Shown: positions 9,330 through 19,598, counted from the stretch's first letter. The stretch: 64,000 bases of DNA from Flavobacteriales bacterium (GCA_015665275.1 JADFAL010000054.1:1-64000), one strand, 5' to 3'. Numbers and translations are program-made. Notes: a model not told the origin generated them from the letters alone.

Positions 9330-10570
9330 TGATTCATTTCGATAGATTTACACTGGATAACGGACTGCGTGTTCTATTCCATCAAGACACCACAACCCCT
9401 CTAGCCGTTGTCAATGTTTTGTATGATGTTGGTGCCCGCGACGAATCCGAGGATCAAACAGGATTTGCGCATTTGTTTGAACATCTGATGTTTGGCGGAT
9501 CGATTAACATTCCTGAATTTGATACGCCCTTGCAATTAGCAGGAGGTGAGAACAACGCGTTTACTTCAAACGACGTAACTAATTACTACGATGTACTTCC
9601 GGTAGAAAATATCGAAACGGCATTGTGGTTAGAAAGCGATCGCATGCTGTCCTTGGCGTTTACACCGAAAAGTCTGGAGGTACAACGACAGGTAGTCATT
9701 GAGGAATTCAAACAACGTTACTTGAACCAACCCTACGGAAATGTTTGGTTGGAATTGCGCCCTCTCGCTTATCAAAAGCATCCATACAAATGGGCGACCA
9801 TTGGAAAAAAGATCGAGCACATTGAAGACGCCACGATGGATGATGTGAAGGCATTTTTTCAGAAGCATTACAATCCTCAAAATGCCGTTTTATGTATTGC
9901 CGGAAACTTGGAATTAGACGAGGTGAAAGCAATGACGGAGAAATGGTTCGGTGGAATTCCTTCCGGTGAGAAATACGTAAGAAATTTACCTGTTGAGCCA
10001 GAGCAAAGGGAATTCCGAGAGCAACTCATAGAAAGTGATGTACCTACAGATGCATTTTATTATGCTTTTAAAATGGTAGATCGAAAACACGATGATTTTT
10101 ATACGGCAGATGCACTTTCGGATGCTCTTGGGCGCGATAAGTCTTCAAGGCTTTTTGTTTCTCTGAAAAAAGAACAGAAACTGGTATCTGAAATCAATGC
10201 CTACATCATGGGATCGCACGACGAAGGTTTGCTGGTAATAAGTGGTAAACTGAACGATGGAATATCCTTCGAAACTTTGGATGAAGCGTTGTGGAAAGAA
10301 CTGGCATCCCTATGTTCCGAGCCAATGGAATCGACTGAATTGGAGAAAATTATGGTGAAAATCCGTACAGCGAAGGCATTCCAAGATCAAGGATTATTGA
10401 ACCGCGCTATGGCGTTGGCCACAAATGAACTTCTGGGAGATGCAAACGATGTCAACCTAGAAAACGAAAAATACAAACTAATTACTCCGGAAGACATGCA
10501 CCGTGTGGCAAACAACATCTTTCAGAAACAGCGCTGTTCTGTACTGCGCGTAAAATCGGCTCAGAAATAA
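9329..10570 (+). CDS. M16 family zinc peptidase, catalytic subunit
   Basis: A 413-residue pitrilysin/processing-peptidase family protein. The inverted zinc motif HxxEH is present as HLFEH (H48, E51, H52), with the distal glutamate in VVIEEF (E125/E126). The downstream half is the usual second M16 domain. There is no signal peptide, so it is likely cytoplasmic. It lies between a nitronate-monooxygenase-like gene and a second M16 gene, with TAATG one-base overlaps on both sides. It probably forms a heterodimer with the following non-catalytic subunit, as in two-chain M16B proteases (inference from family knowledge). Confidence 0.9.
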   Translation: MIHFDRFTLDNGLRVLFHQDTTTPLAVVNVLYDVGARDESEDQTGFAHLFEHLMFGGSINIPEFDTPLQLAGGENNAFTSNDVTNYYDVLPVENIETALWLESDRMLSLAFTPKSLEVQRQVVIEEFKQRYLNQPYGNVWLELRPLAYQKHPYKWATIGKKIEHIEDATMDDVKAFFQKHYNPQNAVLCIAGNLELDEVKAMTEKWFGGIPSGEKYVRNLPVEPEQREFREQLIESDVPTDAFYYAFKMVDRKHDDFYTADALSDALGRDKSSRLFVSLKKEQKLVSEINAYIMGSHDEGLLVISGKLNDGISFETLDEALWKELASLCSEPMESTELEKIMVKIRTAKAFQDQGLLNRAMALATNELLGDANDVNLENEKYKLITPEDMHRVANNIFQKQRCSVLRVKSAQK

Positions 10571-11826
10571 TGGACAGAACTCAAGCACCCCCACTTTCAG
10601 CAATTACCGAGATCGAATTTGTTGCTCCCTCTATTCTGGCGATCAACGAGCACGTGAACTTGTACCATATGTCTCACGTACTGAACGACACGGCTCGTTT
10701 CGACTTGTACTTTAATGCTGGTAAAATTCGCAATCAAAAATCGCTTTCATCCTTTGTTAATGGACTATTATTCTCGGGAACAAAAGATAAAACATCTGTT
10801 GAAATCAATGCAGCCATCAATCGACTAGGTGGATTCCTAGACAGTGGACTTTCGGCAGAAAACGCCGTAATTTCTATGTACTGTTTGAAGGAGCATTTAC
10901 CGGAATTGTTCGAAATATTATTCGATGCGATTGTGAACGTTTCTTTCCGCGAAGACGAGTTGTCCGATTTTCTCTCTGACCGCAAGCAGAAATTACAAAT
11001 CAGTCGAGAGAAAGTTTCTTATCTGGCGCAATCCAATTTTCAAAAAGAACTATTCGCTTCAGACGAGCGGTATGCAACTATTTTGGAAGACGAACACTTT
11101 GAATTGGTCGCCCGTGAGGACTTAAAAAAATTCCACGAGCAGTTCATTTTGAATGGCCTTGAACGCATTGTCGTTGTGGGTGATATTCCCGAGGATCAAA
11201 TCCAAACGATTGCTACTAAAGCGAGAGAAATTGCCGTTACCGAGAAACTCGAATTTGCGAATTCGCTTGAGAATCGAGTGGGCAGCAAACATGTTGAGAA
11301 GGAAGGAGCGCTGCAATCTGCCATTCGGGTAGGAAGAACCTTGTTTAACAAAAACCATCCGGATTATCTGGATTTCCTTGTTTTGAACACTATTCTTGGA
11401 GATTATTTCGGTAGCCGGCTTATGTCAAACATTCGCGAAGACAAAGGATATACGTATGGAATTGGTTCCATGGTTGCTGAATTCAACGAAACCGGATATT
11501 TTCTCATTGCTACTGAGGTTGGAACAGACGTTCGTGAAGCAGCCTTGGGTGAGATCAGCAAAGAATTAGAGCAATTACAGAATGTAATTGTTTCTGAGGA
11601 GGAACTAGACTTGATTCGTAACTACATGCGCGGTCAATTATTGAAAAGTGCTGACGGCCCGTACGCTATGACTGATCTGTATCTTTCGGCAATTCTTCAA
11701 GGCAAGGATTTAGAGTTCTACAATGAAGCGCTGAAGGCAATTAATGAGATTTCACCACAACGAATACAGGAACTCGCTCAGAAATATTTAAAATGGGAGC
11801 AAATGACCATTGTTACCACGGGATAG
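10570..11826 (+). CDS. M16 family peptidase-like protein, non-catalytic subunit
   Basis: A 418-residue M16 fold protein. The region that should carry HxxEH reads FVNGLLFSGTKDKT, so the zinc ligands are missing. The substrate-binding segment SRLMSNIREDKGYTYGIG, with the conserved R and Y, is kept. This split of duties matches M16B heterodimers in which one chain supplies zinc and the other the Arg/Tyr pair. It starts on the stop codon of the catalytic subunit (TAATG), fitting equal production of both chains. Confidence 0.88.
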   Translation: MDRTQAPPLSAITEIEFVAPSILAINEHVNLYHMSHVLNDTARFDLYFNAGKIRNQKSLSSFVNGLLFSGTKDKTSVEINAAINRLGGFLDSGLSAENAVISMYCLKEHLPELFEILFDAIVNVSFREDELSDFLSDRKQKLQISREKVSYLAQSNFQKELFASDERYATILEDEHFELVAREDLKKFHEQFILNGLERIVVVGDIPEDQIQTIATKAREIAVTEKLEFANSLENRVGSKHVEKEGALQSAIRVGRTLFNKNHPDYLDFLVLNTILGDYFGSRLMSNIREDKGYTYGIGSMVAEFNETGYFLIATEVGTDVREAALGEISKELEQLQNVIVSEEELDLIRNYMRGQLLKSADGPYAMTDLYLSAILQGKDLEFYNEALKAINEISPQRIQELAQKYLKWEQMTIVTTG

Positions 11827-11890
11827 CAACGAATTAAAGAAACCAATCGTCTTCATACTGTGTATGAATCTTTTACGTTATTGAATCAGG

Positions 11891-14800
11891 ATGTTCCGAT
11901 CGCTACTTTTTATATTTTTCATTTCACTCAGCACTCATAGCTGGGCCTCGCATATTTTGGGTGGTGATATCACTTGGACATGTGACGGAAATGGCGACTA
12001 CGTTTTCCAATTGGTCTTCTATCGCGATTGTAACGGAGCCGATGTTAACACCGTAATGGTTGGACTTGACGTTTGGAATCATCCTACAGTTACCGATATT
12101 CAGATTGATTTTGTATCAAGAACAGACGTTTCTCCCATTTGTACGCAAGTTTCAGGCGGACCGAATCCACTCCTTTGTGGAATTGGAGCGTTTAGTGGAA
12201 ATGGGGTTGGTGCCATCGAAAAAATCGTCTATCAAAGTGCTCCCATTACACTAACGGGTGTACCTCCAGCTTCAGGTTGGATTTTTACCTACGAAGATTT
12301 CTCGCGCAACAACGCACTCACGAATATTCAGAATCCATCTTCTTACGGAATCACATTGACCTCGAAAATGTTCGCTATTCCTGGAGGTGCAGGCACTTGT
12401 GTTGACAATTCACCTCAATTTCTTCAGGAACCACATTTTGTAAGTTGTGTTGGCGAACCCTATGAATACAACCCAAATCCTGTAGACCCCGATTTAGATT
12501 CGATATCGGTGTCCTTCGGGCATCCACTGAATCATATTATTGGCGCAGTTTATAATCCACCGTCGGACCCAATAGAACTTCCCTACGAAACCGGTTTCTC
12601 TCCCACCTCTCCTACTCCTGGAGTCGGGTTGAATCCTGGAAACACCCCAATGAATCTCGATGCGAACACTGGAAATATGACTTTCTTGTCGAACAACTCC
12701 GGTAATTTTGCTGTAAAACTGGTAACGCAATCCTTCCGACAAGGAGTACTCATCGCAGAAGTAGAGCGTGAAATCCAACTAATTGTTCAGAATTGCATTG
12801 GAACGAATAGCCCCCCAATTGTAAATGGACCTTTCGCGGGTGCGTTTGAAACTACGGTTACAGCTGGAGATTTGGTAACGTTTAGTTTGGCTGGCACGGA
12901 TTTGGAATTCTTACAGGATGGAGCTCCGCAAAACAATATTCTAACAGCAACAGGATTGGAATTCGGACCCAACCCAACACTTCCAGTAGGTTGTGCCATC
13001 GCTCCTTGTGCTACACTCGACAATATGCCTCCAATTACGGCACCTCAAGGCGTCAGCACTAACTTTTCCTGGCAAACCGATTGTGCTCATTTATTGAACC
13101 CTTATGGTTTCGTGGCTGCAGAAGTTCCGTACATTTTCGTATTCAAAGTTCAGGACGATTACTGTCCCATTCCAGGGGTGAAATACGCGACGATTAAAAT
13201 CAACGTGCAAAACCCAGACATCATTCAACCGCCGCAAATCGATTGTATTCAAACTGAACTCAATGGAGATGTTACAATCAACTGGAATCCGGTAACCGAC
13301 ATCAATGGTTCTTTCGATTCGTATGAAATCGTGTCAGAACAAAGCGGAACATTAGGGACGATATCAAATATCAACGCCAATAGCTTCACTACGGCACTGC
13401 CATCGGGGCAATCCGAAAATATTCAAGTAGCTGTCGGATCTGCCTGTTTTGGAGCGACCTTTACGTATTCGGATACCGTTGCAAATATTCATTTGGATTT
13501 GAACAATCCTGGAAATGGAACAGCCATTCTTCAATGGAACGACCCTATTCCGACACCGACGACGAATATGGGCGGATTCTATCATATTTATCAGGAATAC
13601 CCTGCTGGAACGTGGACTTTACACGACAGCGTTCCTTATGGCACAACTGTTTACACGGACACCATTATTGTCTGTTCTGGATTTATCAATTATCAAATTG
13701 TACTTCCAAACACGCCTTGCGATTACACATCCAACATCGCCGGGGATTTGTTAGAAGACATGATTACTCCAGACATTCCGACAATAGCTCACGTTTCTAT
13801 TGACACGCTAACGGGGTTGGTCACTATTGAATGGGATCAGAATGCTCAAATCGATACGTACGGGTATGTCATTTTTGGTTTAGATATCAATGGATTTGTA
13901 GTTCCAATAGATACCATTTGGGACCAAGCAATTACTACCTATCAACACAATGTTCCGATTGACGCAGGTCCATTGACATATACAGTTGCTGCATTCGATT
14001 CTTGTTTTACTTCTACAGTTCCTCCGACTTATCAATCATCGGCCAAAGCGTTGTTGAACACTTCAAGTTTCCTCACAACAGATTTGGATATTTGTGCGAA
14101 TGCAGTCACCTTAACTTGGACCAATTATATCGGTTGGCCGGGCATTAGCCAATATCAAATATTTGTTCGCCAAGATGCCGGAAATTATACATTGGTTGGA
14201 AATACGACAGATACCACGTTTACAGTCTCTGTGCAGCAAGCATCGAACTATTGCTTTGTAGTGGAAGCCATTTCGACCGACGGCAATCGGTCGTTTTCGA
14301 ATCCTTCGTGCTTCTTCGTTCCAATTCCAATAGCACCATCGTTTAACTATCTGCAAGTTGCCACAGTAAATGCAGAGCGCGTAGATTTAACCCATTACAT
14401 TGAGTTTACCACCAACGTTTCGCAGATCTCCATTGAGCGCGAAGATTTTACTGGAACTTTCGTAGAAATTGCGCGACTCGCTGTTTCTGGTTCTACTATT
14501 AATTACACGGACTCAGACGTTGACGTGAATTTGTATAGTTACAAATATCGCGTGCAAGTTATAGACAGTTGCGGAAAGGCTGGAGCGTATTCCAACGAGG
14601 CAGAAACTATTCTTCTGGACGTACAGTTGGACGAATTGGAGAAGCTCGTGTATTTGACTTGGAGTCCATATCGAGAATTTGATGGGTCTATTTTGGGCTA
14701 CACCGTATATCGCTCTATAGACGACGTTTTAACCGCTTCGCCTATTGCTACTGTTCCAAACGGACAATACTTCTATACTGATGACGTGACGAGCGTAACA

Positions 14801-15187
14801 TCTACAGGACGGGTTTGCTATTATGTTGAAGCTATTGAAGCAACGAATCAATTCGGTTTTGCTGAGACGAGCGTATCCAATAGAGATTGTGCCTTGTTGG
14901 AACCACTGATTTACATTCCAAATGCGTTCTCTCCAAACGGCGATGAGTATAATGATGTCTTCATTCCGGTAGTTTCAGATTTCGATCCGGCTTATTATGA
15001 ATTCATCGTTTACAATCGATTTGGCCGTGCCATCTTCCAAAGTAACGATCCTGCAGTGGGTTGGGACGGAACAATGAATACTACTGGAGAATCTGCAATG
15101 ACTGGATTGTATCTTTATTCATTGAGTCTTAGAGATGGAAACGGTATTGAAATTCTCAAACGCGGTCACGTAAGTTTGTTGCGGTAG
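11891..15187 (+). CDS. Large secreted protein with gliding-motility-type (T9SS type B) C-terminus
   Basis: 1098 residues. The signal peptide ends near SWA (residue 19) and is followed directly by SHILGGDITW and FYRDCNG, an N-terminal domain shared with the protein encoded at 17795-19540. The middle (about 450-1000) holds repeated fibronectin-III-like sandwiches (VTINWNP, AILQWND, VTIEWDQ, VYLTWSP). The last 90 residues (IPNAFSPNGDEYND to GHVSLLR) form the type B sorting domain. It is probably a surface fibre or adhesin. It begins 64 bases after the M16 pair and is likely a separate unit. Confidence 0.85.
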   Translation: MFRSLLFIFFISLSTHSWASHILGGDITWTCDGNGDYVFQLVFYRDCNGADVNTVMVGLDVWNHPTVTDIQIDFVSRTDVSPICTQVSGGPNPLLCGIGAFSGNGVGAIEKIVYQSAPITLTGVPPASGWIFTYEDFSRNNALTNIQNPSSYGITLTSKMFAIPGGAGTCVDNSPQFLQEPHFVSCVGEPYEYNPNPVDPDLDSISVSFGHPLNHIIGAVYNPPSDPIELPYETGFSPTSPTPGVGLNPGNTPMNLDANTGNMTFLSNNSGNFAVKLVTQSFRQGVLIAEVEREIQLIVQNCIGTNSPPIVNGPFAGAFETTVTAGDLVTFSLAGTDLEFLQDGAPQNNILTATGLEFGPNPTLPVGCAIAPCATLDNMPPITAPQGVSTNFSWQTDCAHLLNPYGFVAAEVPYIFVFKVQDDYCPIPGVKYATIKINVQNPDIIQPPQIDCIQTELNGDVTINWNPVTDINGSFDSYEIVSEQSGTLGTISNINANSFTTALPSGQSENIQVAVGSACFGATFTYSDTVANIHLDLNNPGNGTAILQWNDPIPTPTTNMGGFYHIYQEYPAGTWTLHDSVPYGTTVYTDTIIVCSGFINYQIVLPNTPCDYTSNIAGDLLEDMITPDIPTIAHVSIDTLTGLVTIEWDQNAQIDTYGYVIFGLDINGFVVPIDTIWDQAITTYQHNVPIDAGPLTYTVAAFDSCFTSTVPPTYQSSAKALLNTSSFLTTDLDICANAVTLTWTNYIGWPGISQYQIFVRQDAGNYTLVGNTTDTTFTVSVQQASNYCFVVEAISTDGNRSFSNPSCFFVPIPIAPSFNYLQVATVNAERVDLTHYIEFTTNVSQISIEREDFTGTFVEIARLAVSGSTINYTDSDVDVNLYSYKYRVQVIDSCGKAGAYSNEAETILLDVQLDELEKLVYLTWSPYREFDGSILGYTVYRSIDDVLTASPIATVPNGQYFYTDDVTSVTSTGRVCYYVEAIEATNQFGFAETSVSNRDCALLEPLIYIPNAFSPNGDEYNDVFIPVVSDFDPAYYEFIVYNRFGRAIFQSNDPAVGWDGTMNTTGESAMTGLYLYSLSLRDGNGIEILKRGHVSLLR

Positions 15188-15430
15188 TTGATTGCGGGCA
15201 GTAATGAAATGCGTTTAGAAGATCAGAATAATAATTTGCAAGTACTAGAAAAAACTATATTCCTATCTAACCATTAGTTATAAAGATATATGGTTTTGAA
15301 TCTGTCTCACATTCATTTTTTCAATCCCCAATCTTCCCAACCGAACGGATCACAAGCTTAACTCCCAATTGACAAACCAAATTATCTCAGTCTCAAATTA
15401 CGAATACGCGAATTTGGGTATTTTTACCTC

Positions 15431-16387
15431 GTGAATCGAATCCTTGTTATTCAAACTGCCTTTCTGGGAGATGTCATTCTGGCAACGCCTGTTGTATCAG
15501 AACTGCACCGATTGTTTCCTGACGCGTCCATTGATGTTTTGGTCAAAAAAGGAAATGAATCTTTGTTGGCGAACAATCCGAAAATCCGAAATGTGATTGC
15601 GTTTGATAAAACGACCGGGAAGTGTAAATCCATCTTTCGATTCATCAAACAATTCAGAAAAGAGCAATACGATCTGACGGTAAACATGCATCGCTTTGGC
15701 TCTTCCGGAATCATTGCCGGGTTCTCAGGCGCGAAGCAACGTATTGGTTTTGATAAGAATCCATTTGCGTGGCGCTACACGAAGAAATATGCGCACAAGA
15801 TTGGGAACGGAACACACGAGGTTGAAAGAAATCTTTCATTGATTCAAGACTTAGGCGCTAAGAGTATTGTGCGCCCAGAGCTCTTCCCATCTAAGGAGGA
15901 CTTTGACAAAGTAACTACGTTTCAATCCGAGGATTACATCTGTATTGCTCCAGCATCTGTTTGGTTTACAAAGGCACTTCCGGAAAGCAAATGGATCGAA
16001 CTTCTAAAAAAGAATCTCCAAAAGAAGATTTATATTCTCGGTGGGCCAGACGACAGCGCACTTGCCAATCGAATTCTTGCCGAGGTCCCCGAAGCAAAGG
16101 CCGAAAATCTATGTGGAAAGTTATCCTTATTGCAATCTGCAGCATTGATGAAAGGCGCTGAAAGAAACTATGTTAATGATTCAGGCCCATTACATCTCGC
16201 CTCTTCCATGAATGCAAAAGTAACAGCCTTCTTCTGTTCGACAGTACCAGAATTTGGATTCGGTCCAATGTCAGAAGATTCAGAAATCAAGCAAGTAGAA
16301 GGATTGGATTGCCGCCCCTGTGGATTGCACGGTCACTCAGCTTGTCCCAAAGGGCACTTCAAGTGTGGCTTGGATATTCAAATTTGA
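15431..16387 (+). CDS. Glycosyltransferase family 9 (heptosyltransferase-like)
   Basis: 318 residues, start codon GTG. The N-terminus RILVIQTAFLGDVILATPVV is the ADP-heptose transferase opening with its conserved G-D. A Rossmann second half carries ILGGPDD and VNDSGPLHLASS, the nucleotide-sugar binding signature of GT9. GT9 enzymes add heptose or related sugars to lipopolysaccharide core at the inner face of the cytoplasmic membrane; the true sugar here is uncertain. No other LPS genes are nearby. It converges with the next gene, 14 bases between the stops. Confidence 0.87.
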   Translation: MNRILVIQTAFLGDVILATPVVSELHRLFPDASIDVLVKKGNESLLANNPKIRNVIAFDKTTGKCKSIFRFIKQFRKEQYDLTVNMHRFGSSGIIAGFSGAKQRIGFDKNPFAWRYTKKYAHKIGNGTHEVERNLSLIQDLGAKSIVRPELFPSKEDFDKVTTFQSEDYICIAPASVWFTKALPESKWIELLKKNLQKKIYILGGPDDSALANRILAEVPEAKAENLCGKLSLLQSAALMKGAERNYVNDSGPLHLASSMNAKVTAFFCSTVPEFGFGPMSEDSEIKQVEGLDCRPCGLHGHSACPKGHFKCGLDIQI

Positions 16388-16401
16388 TTTTTCCGACATC
16401 T

Positions 16402-17136
16402 TCAAAGTTTTTGTTTGCGTGCTTCTCGTTTTTGCTTTCTCTTTGCCTTCTTTTCTGGCAAGATGTAAACATCTCCCATCAGCATCAATCCGTCCTCCAA
16501 TTCTATTTGATACCGTTTCTTGTGGTGCCAATCCCTATTCCAATTAAGAACTTTGTTTTCGAAATCTAAAGAACTGATCTCAAGAATCATCGCTAGGTCT
16601 AACTGATCTGTAGTCAACTTAAGCAATCCTATACCGTCCGAATCTGTTAGTGCACCAGCATAGAATTCTCCGAATTTTCCTTTTACAATAACCTTCGCGA
16701 AAGGAATAGGTTCGTGCGAATCTTTCGATACTATTTCAAATTCAATCTCTATGTATTCGTCATTGTCTTCAACTTTCGTGGTGTCTTCTCCTAGCATGCT
16801 GATCAATGAAATTTCTGGCGTTTCATAAACTGGAACACCAGAATAAGCTGGGTAAGCGCTTAGTAAGACCGTCATTCCTAAAACAACAGCCAGAAGGTCA
16901 GGAACTCTTCTATTCCGATCCATAGTAATTGAACGATTTAATTGGTCCTTTCGAAATTGACCGCAAATCTTTGTATCAGCGCTGGATAACACGTATAGAA
17001 TTTGAGTATCTGTCATTCGAGAAAAATCCTTCACAACTTGACTGCAGGTACGACAGTATTTACCACCAGGGCTTTTATCCATCAATGTCCAGTTCTCAGA
17101 ACAGGGATTGGGGATTTGAAGTTGCTTTGCTTTCAT
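16402..17136 (-). CDS. Cys-motif single-span membrane protein with carboxypeptidase-regulatory-like domain
   Basis: 244 residues, no assigned function. The N-terminal 70 residues are cysteine-rich and look cytoplasmic: PCSENWTLM, then GKYCRTCSQVVKDFS, then KICGQF, suggestive of a small metal-binding module. One membrane segment follows (about 84-102, LLAVVLGMTVLLSAYPAYSG). Next comes a periplasmic beta-domain with a carboxypeptidase-regulatory-like pattern (IEIEFEIVSKDSHEPIPFAKVIVKG) and a very basic tail rich in KKAKRKQKREARKQK. I recall a similar arrangement in other Bacteroidota proteins, but no role is known to me. Confidence 0.65.
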   Translation of the reverse strand: MKAKQLQIPNPCSENWTLMDKSPGGKYCRTCSQVVKDFSRMTDTQILYVLSSADTKICGQFRKDQLNRSITMDRNRRVPDLLAVVLGMTVLLSAYPAYSGVPVYETPEISLISMLGEDTTKVEDNDEYIEIEFEIVSKDSHEPIPFAKVIVKGKFGEFYAGALTDSDGIGLLKLTTDQLDLAMILEISSLDFENKVLNWNRDWHHKKRYQIELEDGLMLMGDVYILPEKKAKRKQKREARKQKL

Positions 17137-17239
17137 ATTATACTGATGCTAAAATAGATACGAATTCATAATTGAGTACATTCAATTCTCAAATCCGTTC
17201 AGCAACTTCGAATGCAGAATCGTGATTGTATCTTTAGAC

Positions 17240-17740
17240 CTACGATCTCAAGGTTAGCTCCATGATGTAATCCTCCATCAGATAATCCTTTCCAATATCG
17301 ATATCTTCCTCACCTGTAATTTTGAATCCGCAATGCTCGTAGAACTGTACCGCTTTATTGAAACGATTGACATTAAGATGAACTGTATGAAGATCTAAAT
17401 CGAACGCTATGTCAATCGCTTGATTTAATAATACTCGTCCTAATCCTTTCCCTTTTTGATCCGGAAGCACATACAGTTTGTGAATACGCAGATAATCAGC
17501 ATCGGGGTAATTGGGCTCTACTCCAAGAAATCCTTTGGCAATTCCATTTTCCTTTACGAGATAATACAAATGACCGGTTTGAACTTGTTCTTCCAACGTA
17601 TTTACATCGTACATCCAGTCCAGCATGTAAGCGATTTGATCCTTAGAGAGAATGTCTTTAAATGCACTTGGCCAGATGTCGTGTGCCAAATGATTTACTA
17701 GAAAGATATCTTCTTTACCAAGTTGCACCGTTTCTATCAT
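17240..17740 (-). CDS. GNAT family N-acetyltransferase
   Basis: 166 residues, the normal size for a one-domain GNAT enzyme. The acetyl-CoA binding motif A is seen as KLYVLPDQKGKGLGRVLLN (Q/R-x-x-G-x-G/A), followed by the HLNVNRFNKAVQFYEHCGF segment typical of the C-terminal half. These enzymes move an acetyl group from acetyl-CoA to amines, proteins or small molecules; the substrate is unknown. A -7-like TAATTTCG lies just upstream on the minus strand. Confidence 0.88.
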   Translation of the reverse strand: MIETVQLGKEDIFLVNHLAHDIWPSAFKDILSKDQIAYMLDWMYDVNTLEEQVQTGHLYYLVKENGIAKGFLGVEPNYPDADYLRIHKLYVLPDQKGKGLGRVLLNQAIDIAFDLDLHTVHLNVNRFNKAVQFYEHCGFKITGEEDIDIGKDYLMEDYIMELTLRS

Positions 17741-17794
17741 CGAAATTCTATTTCTTGCGAAATTAGGAAATCGATTACGTTAATAATCGCGCCA

Positions 17795-19540
17795 TTATCT
17801 AAGGATATGCACAAAGCCATGTGCAGTGTACTTCGCTTTCTCTATGCTACTGTACTCATACTTAGTACTAGATGGCGTGGCTGTATAAGTGTATACTCCT
17901 TCTGTAAGCGGAACACCTTTCAGATTTGTTCCGTCCCAATCGTTCTCATAATTTTCATTTTCGTACACAAGATTCCCCCAACGATTAAATATCATTACAC
18001 GTACACTGTCATAATCCTCCATGTTTTTGATAATGAAGGTGTCATTGACCTCATCGCCGTTTGCTGTGATTACGTTAGGCGCAACAATAGGACATTGATG
18101 GTACACTTTAATCTCTCCATTCGCTTGTCCACCACAGGCATCGAAAACTGTGAAGTAGGTCAAATTTAAATTCGGTTGAAGATTAGAACTTGGTACTTGA
18201 ATCGATTCGCCGGTTGTGTTCCACGGATCCCAGCCAATAGCGTATGGAGGGACTCCATTTGTAACATCTACAGAGAGCAGGGCAAACGCATCGGTTTCAT
18301 CGCAAACATTCACACTATCGATATAACTCAATTCCATGGGGATATAATCTTGAATAGTGATAAACGTGGTTACAGTGTCAAATGTATTTTCACAAGGGAT
18401 CTCAATTATAGCGCTTAGCTCTACGGTTTCTCCTCCCTCTATTAAATTGTCCAAATAACCAGTAATCGAAATGGTATCTGTACCAACATTCGGAGGTAGC
18501 GTAATTAGCGTAGGCAAGGCATCATAATCTACATTTGGAGTTGCTGTTCCACCAATTAAAAGCTGAACATCAAGTGCATCTGTCGAGTCTTCTCTGAAAA
18601 TCACAAATCCAGCCAACCCACAATCTTCAATAATTGTTTGATCTCCAATGATATCTATCATTACAGGCACCTCTTCTTCACAAAGCAAGACATTGTAACC
18701 AAACGTTCTGGATTTTGTATTGATCAGCACTCCATTTCTCCATTCTTCCACACAAATTGCCATTACATAGGTTCCGACTTGGTTCGGTGTAATAGTTAAC
18801 AAACCGGTCACTGGATCAATACTTGCAGAACCTCCGGGACCGAAAGGCTGCCCTAAAGAAAAACCAATATCCCAAGGAATGTCTGCGTAGGGTTCTGGAA
18901 AATCAGGACTTGGTTCCGCTCCGAGTGGGTTCCCTACATCAATAGTCAACGGCGTACAAATGGAATAGGCCAATGAATCACCATCTTCGTCTGAAGCCGA
19001 ATGATCGTACACAAGGGTATTATTTGAACACAATACGATGGGCGGATAATCCGAATACCTCGCACAATTATTATGCTGACTGACCAGATTCGTTCCCGGA
19101 ACGCGGGTAGTAATTGTGATGCCCCAGTTACCAGGGTTTTGAATATTTAGAATAGCATTCGACCAACAGCATCTTTGATACGTAATGTAATAACCATCTG
19201 CAGTCAAAGGCATGGTAATAGTATCTACGTAAAGGGCCCCTTCAATACAAACATCATCGGGTGGTGTTACGCAAGGATCGTCATACACTAGAGGTAACGT
19301 ATCTGGTAATGGAGCAGTAATAAAGTATTCTCCGTATAAAGTTCCGTTCGCCAAATAAACGGTATAATGCAGTGGGTCGTCATAACCTGCAGTTCCCGGA
19401 GAACAATCTCTGTACACTTCAAATGTAACTCGGTACTGGTCATTACCTAGAGAATCATAATAAACTTCTCCTCCAACAATATGGGTAGCATGTGCGGAAC
19501 CCAAAAACAATAAAAAACTAATTACTAAAAATCCTTTCAT
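17795..19540 (-). CDS. Secreted protein with Calx-beta-like domain and gliding-motility-type (T9SS type B) C-terminus
   Basis: 581 residues. The signal peptide (MKGFLVISFLLFLGSAHA) is followed at once by THIVGGEVYY and VYRDCSPG, the same N-terminal domain as in the protein at 11891-15187. Both share an NIQNPxxxGIT segment and a DxDxDS(L/I) calcium-loop-like stretch. Residues 290-400 resemble a Calx-beta/DUF11-type sandwich (GLAGFVIFREDS, TPNVDYDALP). The end (APNVITANGDEVND to GFVHILR) is the type B sorting domain. It is a likely surface protein with unknown ligand. Confidence 0.82.
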   Translation of the reverse strand: MKGFLVISFLLFLGSAHATHIVGGEVYYDSLGNDQYRVTFEVYRDCSPGTAGYDDPLHYTVYLANGTLYGEYFITAPLPDTLPLVYDDPCVTPPDDVCIEGALYVDTITMPLTADGYYITYQRCCWSNAILNIQNPGNWGITITTRVPGTNLVSQHNNCARYSDYPPIVLCSNNTLVYDHSASDEDGDSLAYSICTPLTIDVGNPLGAEPSPDFPEPYADIPWDIGFSLGQPFGPGGSASIDPVTGLLTITPNQVGTYVMAICVEEWRNGVLINTKSRTFGYNVLLCEEEVPVMIDIIGDQTIIEDCGLAGFVIFREDSTDALDVQLLIGGTATPNVDYDALPTLITLPPNVGTDTISITGYLDNLIEGGETVELSAIIEIPCENTFDTVTTFITIQDYIPMELSYIDSVNVCDETDAFALLSVDVTNGVPPYAIGWDPWNTTGESIQVPSSNLQPNLNLTYFTVFDACGGQANGEIKVYHQCPIVAPNVITANGDEVNDTFIIKNMEDYDSVRVMIFNRWGNLVYENENYENDWDGTNLKGVPLTEGVYTYTATPSSTKYEYSSIEKAKYTAHGFVHILR

Positions 19541-19598
19541 CTCAATCTCTTCATTTATATACAGACGAAGTTAATACGTAAAAGGTTCAACGGAGAAT

